Assembly: GCA_944326585.1 (NCBI GenBank)
Contig: CALVEN010000002.1
Location: 1-64,000 of the forward strand
Source: Candidatus Gastranaerophilales bacterium
GTDB lineage: Bacteria > Cyanobacteriota > Vampirovibrionia > Gastranaerophilales > Gastranaerophilaceae
Reading direction: 5' to 3'
Length of the DNA: 64,000 nt
This document shows, piece by piece, positions 16,810-24,452 of this stretch (within the stretch, counting starts at the first letter, position 1; each line of letters begins with the position of its first letter). The notes under the pieces are model-generated. The model was not told the DNA's origin, ran no database searches, and saw only the letters and a list, made by a program, of their open reading frames with translations. A program made the position numbers and the translations under genes.

Positions 16810-17355
16810 ACATAAAAACTATTATCGGAAGTTATTTTTATTTATTATTTTATAGCCTCCGGCGGGTGCTACGCGCACGGCAATCGCTTTTGGTGGCAAA
16901 AGCGACGCAAAACCACCGCACGCTTCGTTCACTAATAACTTGTACACCTCAACATAAAGGCGTGTAAACTCGCTCATGTCACCCTGAACTTGTTTCAGGG
17001 TCTCTTATACTCTACCGCTCAGACAATACACGCCTATGAAGTTTGTTTCGGCTACAGTTATTGTTCACTCCGCTATCGCGGTATTAATGCTGCGTAGCAG
17101 CTCCGCGCCATAATTATAGGCGCGGTAAAAGATTGCAGAATTTTAGCCCCTCTCCCGTCACTGCGTGACACCCTCTCCCCAAAGGGGCGAGGGATAAAAT
17201 ACTGCAACGGCACGTATGTGCGCCCGTCAGGGCTTGAGCAATCCAAAGGATTGCAAATAAATAGCGTGTTTTTCTTTTTCGGTTCACTTTTTCTTTTTAC
17301 ATCGCAATAAAAAGAAAAAGTGAACAAAATAAGATACCTATAATAGTTTTTATGT
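16810..17355. mobile_element. 546-bp segment bounded by 16-bp perfect inverted repeats (MITE-like candidate)
   Basis: ACATAAAAACTATTAT at 16810-16825 and its exact reverse complement at 17340-17355. The interior has no transposase gene and consists of palindromic repeat pieces. I see no clear target-site duplication. It could be a non-autonomous element, a composite of several insertions, or two arms formed by duplicated terminator-flanking DNA. Confidence 0.4.
17282..17325. repeat. 17-bp perfect inverted repeat
   Basis: GTTCACTTTTTCTTTTT (17282-17298) pairs perfectly with 17309-17325 around a 10-nt loop. The left arm half is also directly repeated just upstream (TTTTTCTTTTTCGGTTCAC, about 17269-17287). 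Confidence 0.85.
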
Positions 17356-17361
17356 AAAAAT

Positions 17362-17391
17362 TTAAGCGTCCCCTTTTATGGGGACGCTTAA
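17362..17391 (-). terminator. Terminator of the DegT-family aminotransferase gene
   Basis: A 12-bp perfect stem TTAAGCGTCCCC/GGGGACGCTTAA with loop TTTTAT. On the minus strand it is followed by ATTTTTAC and lies 15 nt past the stop at 17406. Confidence 0.8.
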
Positions 17392-17405
17392 TTACAAATT
17401 ATAAA

Positions 17406-18530
17406 TTAAACTCCGACTTTGGATTTTGATTTATTAATACAGTCAATCAAAGTTTTTGCAACTGTTTGTTGTTCTTCTTCGGTAAGTTCAGGGAACATAG
17501 GAAGTGAAATAACCATTTCCGTATTTTTTTCGGTAACAGGCAATGAGCCTTTTCCTACACCCAAATATTCATGAACTTTTTGCAGGTGAAGCGGAATAGG
17601 ATAATAAAGCATTGCACCTATGCCGTTTTCCTGAAGCATTTTGTGAACTTCATCTCTATTGGGAATTTTAACCGTATACTGGTGATAAACACAATATGTA
17701 TCGTGCAATTCTTTCGGAGTCTGAATATCAGCACAATCTTTAAACAATTCATTGTAATAGTAAGCATGCTTGCGGCGCATTTCATTCCACTGTTTAACAT
17801 GCGGAAGTTTTACACGCAAGATTGCAGCCTGAATTTCATCAAGACGGCTGTTAACACCGATTTCGTCATGGTGATAACGAATTGCACCGCCGTGGTTACG
17901 TAATGCAACAACTCTATCTCTTAATTTTTCATCATTAGTCATAATAAGACCGCCGTCGCCCATGCCGCCTAAATTTTTGGTCGGATAGAAGCTTAAGCAA
18001 CCAAAATCGCCGAATGTACCCACCATTTTGCCTTTATACAAAGCACCGATTGCCTGACAGCAATCTTCTATTACATGTAAATTATGGCGTTTTGCGACAT
18101 CCATAATAACATCCATATCACACGGCTGACCGTAAAGGTGAACCGGTATAATTGCTTTTGTTCTCGGAGTAATTGCAGCTTCCAATTTTGAAGCATCAAG
18201 ATTGAATGTATCAGGATCGATATCGACAAAAACAGGTTTAGCACCCACAATTCCAATAGCTTCCGTTGTAGCAACAAATGTAAATGCAACAGTTATAACT
18301 TCATCACCTGCACCTATATCCAATGCTCTTAATGCCAAATGTAAAGCGTCTGTTCCTGAGTTTAAACCAACAGTATATTTACAACCGATAAAATCAGCCA
18401 ATTCCTGCTCCAATGCTTTAGCATTCGGTCCCAAAATATAAGAACCCGAACGTAAAACATCACAAACAGCTTTTTCAACTTCCGCACCGATTGTTGCGTA
18501 CTGACGTTTAGAATCTAAAATAGGTATCAT
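17406..18530 (-). CDS. DegT/DnrJ/EryC1/StrS-family sugar aminotransferase
   Basis: 374 residues, full length. PLP enzyme that aminates nucleotide-linked keto sugars. Seen: GSGTDAL-type phosphate loop (LNSGTDALHLALRAL, about 55-69), EDCCQAIGALYKG with the PLP-ring Asp, and CLSFYPTKNLGGMGDGG with the Schiff-base Lys (about 185). The C-terminal substrate region HQYTVKIPNRD...YYPIPLHLQ fits VioA/QdtB-like or UDP-sugar enzymes. SD GAAGGAG about 8 nt before the ATG. First gene after an envelope gene group on the minus strand; it probably supplies an aminosugar for LPS or capsule. The exact sugar cannot be told. Confidence 0.92.
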   Translation of the reverse strand: MIPILDSKRQYATIGAEVEKAVCDVLRSGSYILGPNAKALEQELADFIGCKYTVGLNSGTDALHLALRALDIGAGDEVITVAFTFVATTEAIGIVGAKPVFVDIDPDTFNLDASKLEAAITPRTKAIIPVHLYGQPCDMDVIMDVAKRHNLHVIEDCCQAIGALYKGKMVGTFGDFGCLSFYPTKNLGGMGDGGLIMTNDEKLRDRVVALRNHGGAIRYHHDEIGVNSRLDEIQAAILRVKLPHVKQWNEMRRKHAYYYNELFKDCADIQTPKELHDTYCVYHQYTVKIPNRDEVHKMLQENGIGAMLYYPIPLHLQKVHEYLGVGKGSLPVTEKNTEMVISLPMFPELTEEEQQTVAKTLIDCINKSKSKVGV

Positions 18531-18604
18531 ATATAATTCTCCTTCTTAACTACCCTTAATTTAAGTTTACCACACCTTTTTTATGCCTTTATAAAAGCTT
18601 TATA

Positions 18605-19933
18605 TCAGACATTTGCAAAGTCAGTATTTTTATAACTGTATGCAGAGATAACTGCCACCATAGTCCAGAAAACAAACTGAATCTGCGGTCTGAAAAATAC
18701 CGTATCCACAAGCCCGTGAAACATTACGGCAAGTATTGATATCAAAGCCGCAGATACAAAAATTATTTTTTCAATATCAATAGAATTCAATATCATTTTT
18801 ACGGAATCTTTAACCAGTAGAATTAAAAATCCCAAAAATGCAACAAGGGCAAAAATTCCGCTTTCAACCGCGATTTCCAGAAAAATATTATAAGCGCTTA
18901 AAGCGTCAAACCCTGTTTTCATATAAAGTCCGTAAATTTCCCTGAAATTTCTGTTTCCGACGCCGATTCCCAAAAGCCAGTTATCTTTGAACATTTCAAT
19001 CGATGATTGATATACGTTAAATCTGAAAGAATTTGATGAATCCTGCCGCATTGCAAAAATAGACAAAAATCTTGCTCTTAAAGATGTAACAAATATCAAT
19101 GCAGCAGTAAATAATCCGACTGCAGCGCCGATTAGGGATAAATAAATTGTCTTATATTTTTCCCAGAAAAATTTTGCGGAAACAAGAAACGTAAGAGCAA
19201 GAATTAAAAGCAAAGCAAGATATGCCCCCCTGCAGCCTGTCAAAAACAATGCAAGAACCGCCAGCAAAGAAAAAAACGCAAAAAATATCATGCGTTTATA
19301 ATTTTTATGAAACAAAAAATACGCGCACATTCCGAAAAGCGCCGGAATTCCGGCAACGAAATATCCGCCTAAAAGATTCGGATTAAACGGCTTCAAAGTT
19401 CCGTAAACCCTGGTCATAATTTCTTCCGGATTATGTCCTGTTGTATCCTGCCAGCCGGATATTGCCTCAACATGCGCCGAATTTTGCAAAACCGCAATAA
19501 TACTTTCAAACCCGATACACAATGCTATTGCTGCAATAACATAGGGAATTTTAGACAAATTATTTTTAAAATAATGCGCTGCCGAAAAATAAAAGCCTAT
19601 ATAGATAAAAGTTTTTAAAAACCCTTTCAAACTTAATGCAAAAAGACTTGATCCGGCAAGGCTTATAAGAACAATCATAAAATAAGCAGCCAAAAACAAT
19701 TCAAAATGATTGAACGTAAATTTGTCACCCTGTTTTGTCATAATTTTCACAAAGGTCAAAAACATTGTCACAAGCGCAATGAACCCTATGTAATCCGATG
19801 ACAAAAAAGTTGACACGAAAATTACCGCAACAATAGACCCGAAAATAAATGTATCTATCTTCTGCAAAAAGAGGCTGTTATCATATAAATATTTCAGTTT
19901 ATCCTGAACTTTGAATATTATTTTACTGAACAT
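18605..19933 (-). CDS. O-antigen ligase/IctB-family membrane protein
   Basis: 442 residues with about 10-12 hydrophobic helices and a large periplasmic loop, as in WaaL/Wzy_C proteins. Typical residues: NPNLLGGYF (about 184-192), FLTGCRGAYLAL (about 229-240), and LGIGVGNRNFREIYGLYMKTGFDALSAYNIFLEIAVESGI (in pieces, about 318-357). The last segment closely follows the pattern of cyanobacterial IctB proteins. Once described as a bicarbonate transporter, IctB belongs to the O-antigen ligase/polymerase family. With heptose kinase nearby, a role in joining glycan to the lipid A core is likely. Overlaps the DUF4330 gene by 11 nt. Confidence 0.85.
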   Translation of the reverse strand: MFSKIIFKVQDKLKYLYDNSLFLQKIDTFIFGSIVAVIFVSTFLSSDYIGFIALVTMFLTFVKIMTKQGDKFTFNHFELFLAAYFMIVLISLAGSSLFALSLKGFLKTFIYIGFYFSAAHYFKNNLSKIPYVIAAIALCIGFESIIAVLQNSAHVEAISGWQDTTGHNPEEIMTRVYGTLKPFNPNLLGGYFVAGIPALFGMCAYFLFHKNYKRMIFFAFFSLLAVLALFLTGCRGAYLALLLILALTFLVSAKFFWEKYKTIYLSLIGAAVGLFTAALIFVTSLRARFLSIFAMRQDSSNSFRFNVYQSSIEMFKDNWLLGIGVGNRNFREIYGLYMKTGFDALSAYNIFLEIAVESGIFALVAFLGFLILLVKDSVKMILNSIDIEKIIFVSAALISILAVMFHGLVDTVFFRPQIQFVFWTMVAVISAYSYKNTDFANV

Positions 19934-20489
19934 CGTATGCGGTACTTTGATTATTAATTACGTCATGGCTGTCAGGAACCGGCACAAGCTGCAAGTCTGA
20001 AACTATACCGTTAAACTTGTAATCTTCTCCCTCTAATGTAATCGGCAGCCCCATTTTAATTTTATTACCGCCCACAACAGCACCGTCTTTTGTAATTTTA
20101 GCTGTATCTTCAAGAGTTACGATAATATCATAAAGGCTTGCCTGCGAAACATCTTCAACCACGACAACTTTTTTTGAATTAAATGTCGGCAAAACTATTT
20201 TTTTTCTGTCTGATTGAACGTCCACTATATCCAAATCCGAATAAGGAACATTTCTTATGCTGATAAACGTTTTTTCACCTTTTGCCATAGGAATTTTGTT
20301 GCTGGTCAGAGTGACGCTTCTTATATAAACCTGAAATCTGATTTTAGAAGTTGCTTCAATCTGTTTATCCGCAGTTTGTCTGAAATTTGTAAACGTAAAA
20401 AATCCGACAATTAAAGCAATAACAACACCGACAATTATAATTATATCAATCGGTCTGACTTTTTTAAGTAAATCCAAAAACTTTTGCAT
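19923..20489 (-). CDS. DUF4330 family membrane-anchored protein
   Basis: 188 residues. One N-terminal TM helix (about 15-33, IIIIVGVVIALIVGFFTF) after a basic start, then an extracytoplasmic beta-rich domain with alternating strands (RFQVYIRSVTL, TFISIRNVPYSDLDIVDVQ, GLPITLEGEDYKFNGIV). This matches DUF4330, known mainly from cyanobacteria and relatives; function unknown. SD GGAGAATGTT before the ATG. It overlaps the O-antigen ligase-like gene and follows the heptose kinase by 9 nt, so an envelope-glycan role is plausible. Confidence 0.75.
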   Translation of the reverse strand: MQKFLDLLKKVRPIDIIIIVGVVIALIVGFFTFTNFRQTADKQIEATSKIRFQVYIRSVTLTSNKIPMAKGEKTFISIRNVPYSDLDIVDVQSDRKKIVLPTFNSKKVVVVEDVSQASLYDIIVTLEDTAKITKDGAVVGGNKIKMGLPITLEGEDYKFNGIVSDLQLVPVPDSHDVINNQSTAYDVQ

Positions 20490-20498
20490 AACATTCTC

Positions 20499-21503
20499 CT
20501 ATAATTTTGCGGCAGCATCCAGCAATTCATGAATAGTTGTCGTTGCACAGCCGAATTGTCTTACGACAAGGCTTGCCGCAATATTCCCGATAATGGCGGC
20601 ATGGACGAAATCCGCGCCGGCAGCAAGTGCAAGTGTATAAACCGCAGTGACCGTATCGCCGGCACCTGTTACGTCAAACACTTCCGACTTATTAAATACC
20701 GGAATTTTAGTATATTTCTTTTTGGGTTCTGCGACAAACATGCCGTCAGCCCCGCAGGTTATCAAAATTGCTTTTGCTTTTGTATCTGAAAGCAATTTGT
20801 CACCCGCTTTTTTCAAATCTTCATCATTTTTCAGTTCAAACCCTACGGCTTTTTCAGTATCCGGAAGGTTCGGAGTCATTGAAGTAATATTTTTGTAAAT
20901 ATTCAAATCTTTTTGGGCATCAACAATAACAATTTTATTGTATTTGTTCGCAAGTTTTATGGTTGTTTCAATAATTTTTTTTGTAAGAGTTCCGATATGA
21001 TAGTTTGATAATATAACCGCATCATACTCAGGAATTGCTTTTTCAATATTATCTATAATTTTATTTTCAGTTTCGGTGGAAACAGGCTCATTTGTCTGCC
21101 TGTCAATACGAACAATCTGCTGGGTAATTGATGTTGTAATTGATCCGGAAATACGCGTTTTTGTGATTGTTTTTCTCGCAGGGTCTTTTACTATATATTT
21201 GCAATCCACATTAGCTTTCTCAAAAGTATCAATCAGCTGACCCGACTGATAATCATCTCCGCAGACACCGATTACACCGACCTTGCCTTTATTTAATGTT
21301 GAAGCATTGTGAGCAGCGTTTGAGGCGCCGCCTAAAATGATTTTTGTTCTTGTATGCTGCAAAATAAGAACAGGAGCTTCACGCGAAATACGCTCGGCAT
21401 CACCGTAAATCATTTCATCTATAGCTAAATCACCAATAACTAATATTTTCGGTTCGGTTAGTTTCTTAATGTAAGAAACGAGTTTTTCTTTATCCATATT
21501 CAT
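20499..21503 (-). CDS. rfaE1: D-glycero-beta-D-manno-heptose-7-phosphate kinase-like (PfkB family)
   Basis: 334 residues, the size of the kinase half of HldE. It phosphorylates heptose-7-phosphate at O1 in ADP-heptose synthesis for LPS core. Seen: VIGDLAIDEMIYGDAERISREAPV (in two parts, about 17-40), GGASNAAHN (about 58-66), IGVCGDD, the PfkB signature VFDVTGAGDTVTAVYTLALAAG with catalytic Asp (about 283). There is no C-terminal adenylyltransferase domain, so a separate rfaE2 is needed; it is not in this window. The start may be either ATG of MNM. Confidence 0.9.
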   Translation of the reverse strand: MNMDKEKLVSYIKKLTEPKILVIGDLAIDEMIYGDAERISREAPVLILQHTRTKIILGGASNAAHNASTLNKGKVGVIGVCGDDYQSGQLIDTFEKANVDCKYIVKDPARKTITKTRISGSITTSITQQIVRIDRQTNEPVSTETENKIIDNIEKAIPEYDAVILSNYHIGTLTKKIIETTIKLANKYNKIVIVDAQKDLNIYKNITSMTPNLPDTEKAVGFELKNDEDLKKAGDKLLSDTKAKAILITCGADGMFVAEPKKKYTKIPVFNKSEVFDVTGAGDTVTAVYTLALAAGADFVHAAIIGNIAASLVVRQFGCATTTIHELLDAAAKL

Positions 21504-21564
21504 AAAATCTGCTTTCTAAAAAAATCCTCGTAAATACACTATAACACAAAAATAAAAATTACAA

Positions 21565-22296
21565 CTAAATGTGGCGTATAACAGGATTAATAAGCAATTC
21601 AGCCAATTTATCGGCACCTTCAAAACTTCTTACACGAAGCTGTTCGGCAGCTTTTTCTCTGTCATAATCTACAAACTTATGCCTGATATTAAAAATACCG
21701 TTTTCGAAATCTATCACCGCATAACAGGCTAAAGGAGTCGGTGTCATAGGGCGTCCTACACTGCCGACATTAACAACGGTTTGTTTATTATTGGTTTGAT
21801 ATCCGCAGGGGATATGAGTATGACCGCACAAAATCAAATCCGCATCAACGCCTGATATAATTTCTTCAATTTCAGTGAGCTCTCTGTTGGGCAAAATATC
21901 CTCATTGTTTGCACGCGGAGAACCGTGGACAAAAAGAACTTTTACACCTTCAATCTCCATTTCCGTTTGAGGAGGAAGTTCACTTAAAAATTTTTGATCC
22001 TCGTCTGTTATATAATTCATATCATCAACTATTGCATTAGCCATAACCGGATATTTTTCTTTCATCATATCAAGAACATCCTGACCGTATTCAGCAATAA
22101 GTTTGTCGGTATTTCCCTGAATCATAGTCCAGTTCTGCTGTTTAACAAACTCTAATATACTTATCGGCTGAGGACCTGCAAGAACTATATCTCCCAAACA
22201 CACGATATGTTCACAATTTTCTTTTTCAATATCTTTTAAAACTTCTTCTAAAGCAATAAGATTTGCATGGATATCAGATATAACGGCAACTCTCAT
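21565..22296 (-). CDS. Calcineurin-like metallophosphoesterase (YfcE/MJ0936 type)
   Basis: 243 residues. Metal-binding motifs in order: SDIHAN (7-12), CLGDIVLAGP (about 33-42), IQGNTDK (about 59-65), VHGSPR (about 123-128), ILCGHTHIP (about 156-164). These are the classic D-x-H, GD, GN, GH and GHTH blocks of two-metal phosphodiesterases. The substrate is not predictable. Strong SD AAAGGAG about 7 nt before the ATG. It is divergent from ispG, with about 64 nt between the two starts. Confidence 0.88.
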   Translation of the reverse strand: MRVAVISDIHANLIALEEVLKDIEKENCEHIVCLGDIVLAGPQPISILEFVKQQNWTMIQGNTDKLIAEYGQDVLDMMKEKYPVMANAIVDDMNYITDEDQKFLSELPPQTEMEIEGVKVLFVHGSPRANNEDILPNRELTEIEEIISGVDADLILCGHTHIPCGYQTNNKQTVVNVGSVGRPMTPTPLACYAVIDFENGIFNIRHKFVDYDREKAAEQLRVRSFEGADKLAELLINPVIRHI

Positions 22297-22360
22297 ATAA
22301 AATTCTCCTTTACGGTATCAAGTATAACACAAATAATTATTTTTATACTAAAATAATATT

Positions 22361-23416
22361 ATGATAAAAAGACGGCAATCAAAACAGATTTCAATAGGCG
22401 ATATAAAAATAGGCGGGAATGCACCCATAAGCGTTCAATCTATGTGTAATACAGATACACGCGATGTGAATGCGACTTTAGCCCAGATTAACGAACTTGC
22501 GGCAAAAGGCTGCGAAATTGTCCGCCTTGCAGTATTAAATAAAGATGCGGCAGAAGCTGTTAAAGATATTGTTAAAAAATCTCCTGTTCCGCTTGTTGCA
22601 GATATCCACTTTGATTACCGTCTTGCAATACAATGTATAAATAACGGGATAAACGCACTCAGACTTAATCCCGGAAATATCGGCAAACGCGAAAATGTTG
22701 AAAAAGTTGTAAATCTTGCCAAACAACAGCAAATTCCGATAAGAATAGGAGTCAATGCAGGTTCTCTGGAAAAAGAACTTACGGATGAAAATATTCCGCT
22801 TTCGGAAAAAATGGTTAAAAGTGCGATGAAACACATCCAAATTCTGGAAGATTTGGATTTCGATTTAATAAAAGTTTCATTAAAATCGTCAGATGTTTTG
22901 ACAACAATAGAGGCTTACCGTTTAATAGCAGAAAAAATTCCTTATCCTCTGCACCTTGGTGTAACAGAGGCCGGAACTCTCAGAGGCGGTTTAATTAAAT
23001 CCTCAGTCGGACTCGGAACACTGCTTGCGGAAGGTATCGGCGATACTATAAGAGTTTCATTAACCGAAAATCCGACGGAAGAAGTTAGCGCGGGTTTTGA
23101 TATTTTAAAAAGTTTAGGACTAAGACAGGGCGGAGTTAATTTTATATCATGCCCGACCTGCGGAAGAACACAAATTGATTTAATCGGTCTTGCAAAACGT
23201 GTGGAAGAAAAATTCAAAAATCTGGATAAAAATATTACAATAGCAACCATGGGCTGCGCAGTTAACGGCCCGGGCGAAGCTCGACACGCTGATTTCGGTA
23301 TTGCCGGCGGCATAAATGAAGGGTATGTATTCAAAAAAGGCGAAATAGTCGCAAAAGTTCCTGAAAACGAATTATTGGAAAAATTAGAAGAAATTATAAT
23401 AAAATCATACGAATAG
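22361..23416 (+). CDS. ispG: 4-hydroxy-3-methylbut-2-enyl diphosphate synthase
   Basis: 351 residues, the short bacterial form. Iron-sulfur enzyme converting MEcPP to HMBPP in the MEP isoprenoid pathway. Seen: GNAPISVQSMCNTDTRD, GCEIVRLAV, LVADIHFDYRLA, ALRLNPGNIG (N-terminal TIM barrel), then CPTCGR (about 264-269) and MGCAVNGPGEARHADFGIAGG, whose three cysteines and Glu bind the 4Fe-4S cluster. TATACT ends 11 nt upstream of the ATG and no clear Shine-Dalgarno is present, so the leader is probably very short. Confidence 0.97.
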   Translation: MIKRRQSKQISIGDIKIGGNAPISVQSMCNTDTRDVNATLAQINELAAKGCEIVRLAVLNKDAAEAVKDIVKKSPVPLVADIHFDYRLAIQCINNGINALRLNPGNIGKRENVEKVVNLAKQQQIPIRIGVNAGSLEKELTDENIPLSEKMVKSAMKHIQILEDLDFDLIKVSLKSSDVLTTIEAYRLIAEKIPYPLHLGVTEAGTLRGGLIKSSVGLGTLLAEGIGDTIRVSLTENPTEEVSAGFDILKSLGLRQGGVNFISCPTCGRTQIDLIGLAKRVEEKFKNLDKNITIATMGCAVNGPGEARHADFGIAGGINEGYVFKKGEIVAKVPENELLEKLEEIIIKSYE

Positions 23417-23491
23417 TACAGGAAAGTGTAACAAAAATATAATATATTTGTATTAAATATAAAAAACAAATATAATAAAATTGAGGTGTAT

Positions 23492-23815
23492 ATGAGAATA
23501 AAACTTTTATTAACAGCTTTAATTCTTACATTTGCGGCAATGCCTTCATTCGCGGAAATAACTCCGGAAGAAGCATCTTCTGCAAGCTATCTGTATACTC
23601 ATGGGCATTCAACCGCTACCGTGGATATTGTTCAAAAAAACAAAGCCAATATTAACGGTGAAGAATATATTTCCGCTGAAGAGGCAAGGCATGCCAACCG
23701 CTCAGGATTTGTAAGATGGGTTAGAAATGTACTTATCTATTTAGATCCTGCATTGGATGACGGCAAATTTATGCAGCACGAGATAAAAACATCTCCGAGT
23801 TATGAAGACCTGTAA
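23492..23815 (+). CDS. Small secreted protein of unknown function
   Basis: About 107 residues from ATG 23492 (GAGG 6 nt upstream); a GTG two codons earlier is less likely. Signal peptide about 1-21 (ending MPSFA-E). The mature part contains TPEEASSASYLYTHGHS, an acidic motif EEYISAEEARHANRSGFVRW (in parts) and LDPALDDGKF. Not recognised. It overlaps the next gene (secreted TPR protein) by 14 nt and begins an operon with that gene and the GHL10 glycosidase. Confidence 0.65.
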   Translation: MRIKLLLTALILTFAAMPSFAEITPEEASSASYLYTHGHSTATVDIVQKNKANINGEEYISAEEARHANRSGFVRWVRNVLIYLDPALDDGKFMQHEIKTSPSYEDL

Positions 23816-24452
23816 AAAAATACTATATATTTTTATATGCTTTTTTATCTTCGTACTTCCGGTTTTTTCAGTCGAAAAAGGTTCCGTGAAGTACGAAGAT
23901 AATTTAATGGATTATTCTGTATTGGACGGTCAAAAAATTCTTCAGGAAGCTGACAGTTTTTTTGAGCAGTATGAAATGACAAAAGACCCGAAATATTTAA
24001 GCACCGCAATGGGTAAATATTATATTGTCACCAAAATTTTCCCTGTTGAAATTTATCCTATGGTACAACTTGCAAGAACTTATGACGAAAAAAAACTTGA
24101 CAGATTTGCAAAAGAATATTTCAGCATATGCTATGACATAAACAAAAAAGACCCTTATCTTAATTATTATATGGGGGATTTTTACTACAAAAGAAATGAC
24201 TTTAAACGAGCCTTAAGATACTTCAAACGTGCATACGAAAACGGATACGGCGAATACTATGATTTAAATTTAAAAATTGCTACAATATATGAAAAATTTG
24301 CAGATCTTTTAACTGCAAAGTATTATTATGAAAAGGCTTTTTCTTTAAACAGTGAAAATACAAATTTAAAAGACAAAGCATTACAGATAGAATCTTTAAA
24401 TTATCCGAATTCAGGATATTATAATAACAATTCTATCAGGGATGAAAAATGA
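23802..24452 (+). CDS. Exported TPR protein
   Basis: 216 residues. Signal peptide about 1-23 (FICFFIFVLPVFS). Then about five helix pairs of TPR type: KYLSTAMGKYYIVTKIFP, VQLARTYDEK, LNYYMGDFYYKRNDFKRALRYFKRAYENG, LKIATIYEKFADLLTAKYYYEKAFSLN (quoted in parts). A periplasmic protein-protein interaction scaffold. Overlaps the previous gene by 14 nt and the next by 4 nt (ATGA), so the three products are made together. Probably assists the GHL10 enzyme or envelope assembly; unproven. Confidence 0.75.
   Translation: MKTCKKILYIFICFFIFVLPVFSVEKGSVKYEDNLMDYSVLDGQKILQEADSFFEQYEMTKDPKYLSTAMGKYYIVTKIFPVEIYPMVQLARTYDEKKLDRFAKEYFSICYDINKKDPYLNYYMGDFYYKRNDFKRALRYFKRAYENGYGEYYDLNLKIATIYEKFADLLTAKYYYEKAFSLNSENTNLKDKALQIESLNYPNSGYYNNNSIRDEK

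Larger units (their letters stand above)
16808..17405. other. 598-nt intergenic island of small palindromes, no gene seen
   Basis: Lies between two convergent genes, each with its own terminator. It is locally GC-rich and packed with short palindromes: a TCGCTTTT/AAAAGCGA hairpin near 16.9 kb, ACCCTGAA/TTCAGGGT at 16981-17002, GCTGC/GCAGC near 17.09 kb, CCCTCTCCCC near 17.17 kb, CAATCC/GGATTG near 17.24 kb, and a 17-bp stem at 17282-17325. An 84-codon minus frame across it encodes the translation of these repeats and is rejected. Confidence 0.7.

Noticed and set aside
17073-17327. 84-codon minus-strand ORF with PFGERVSRSDGRG
   Set aside because: Runs across dispersed palindromes and the 17-bp stem, and its sequence is the familiar translation of such repeats. 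No ribosome site.
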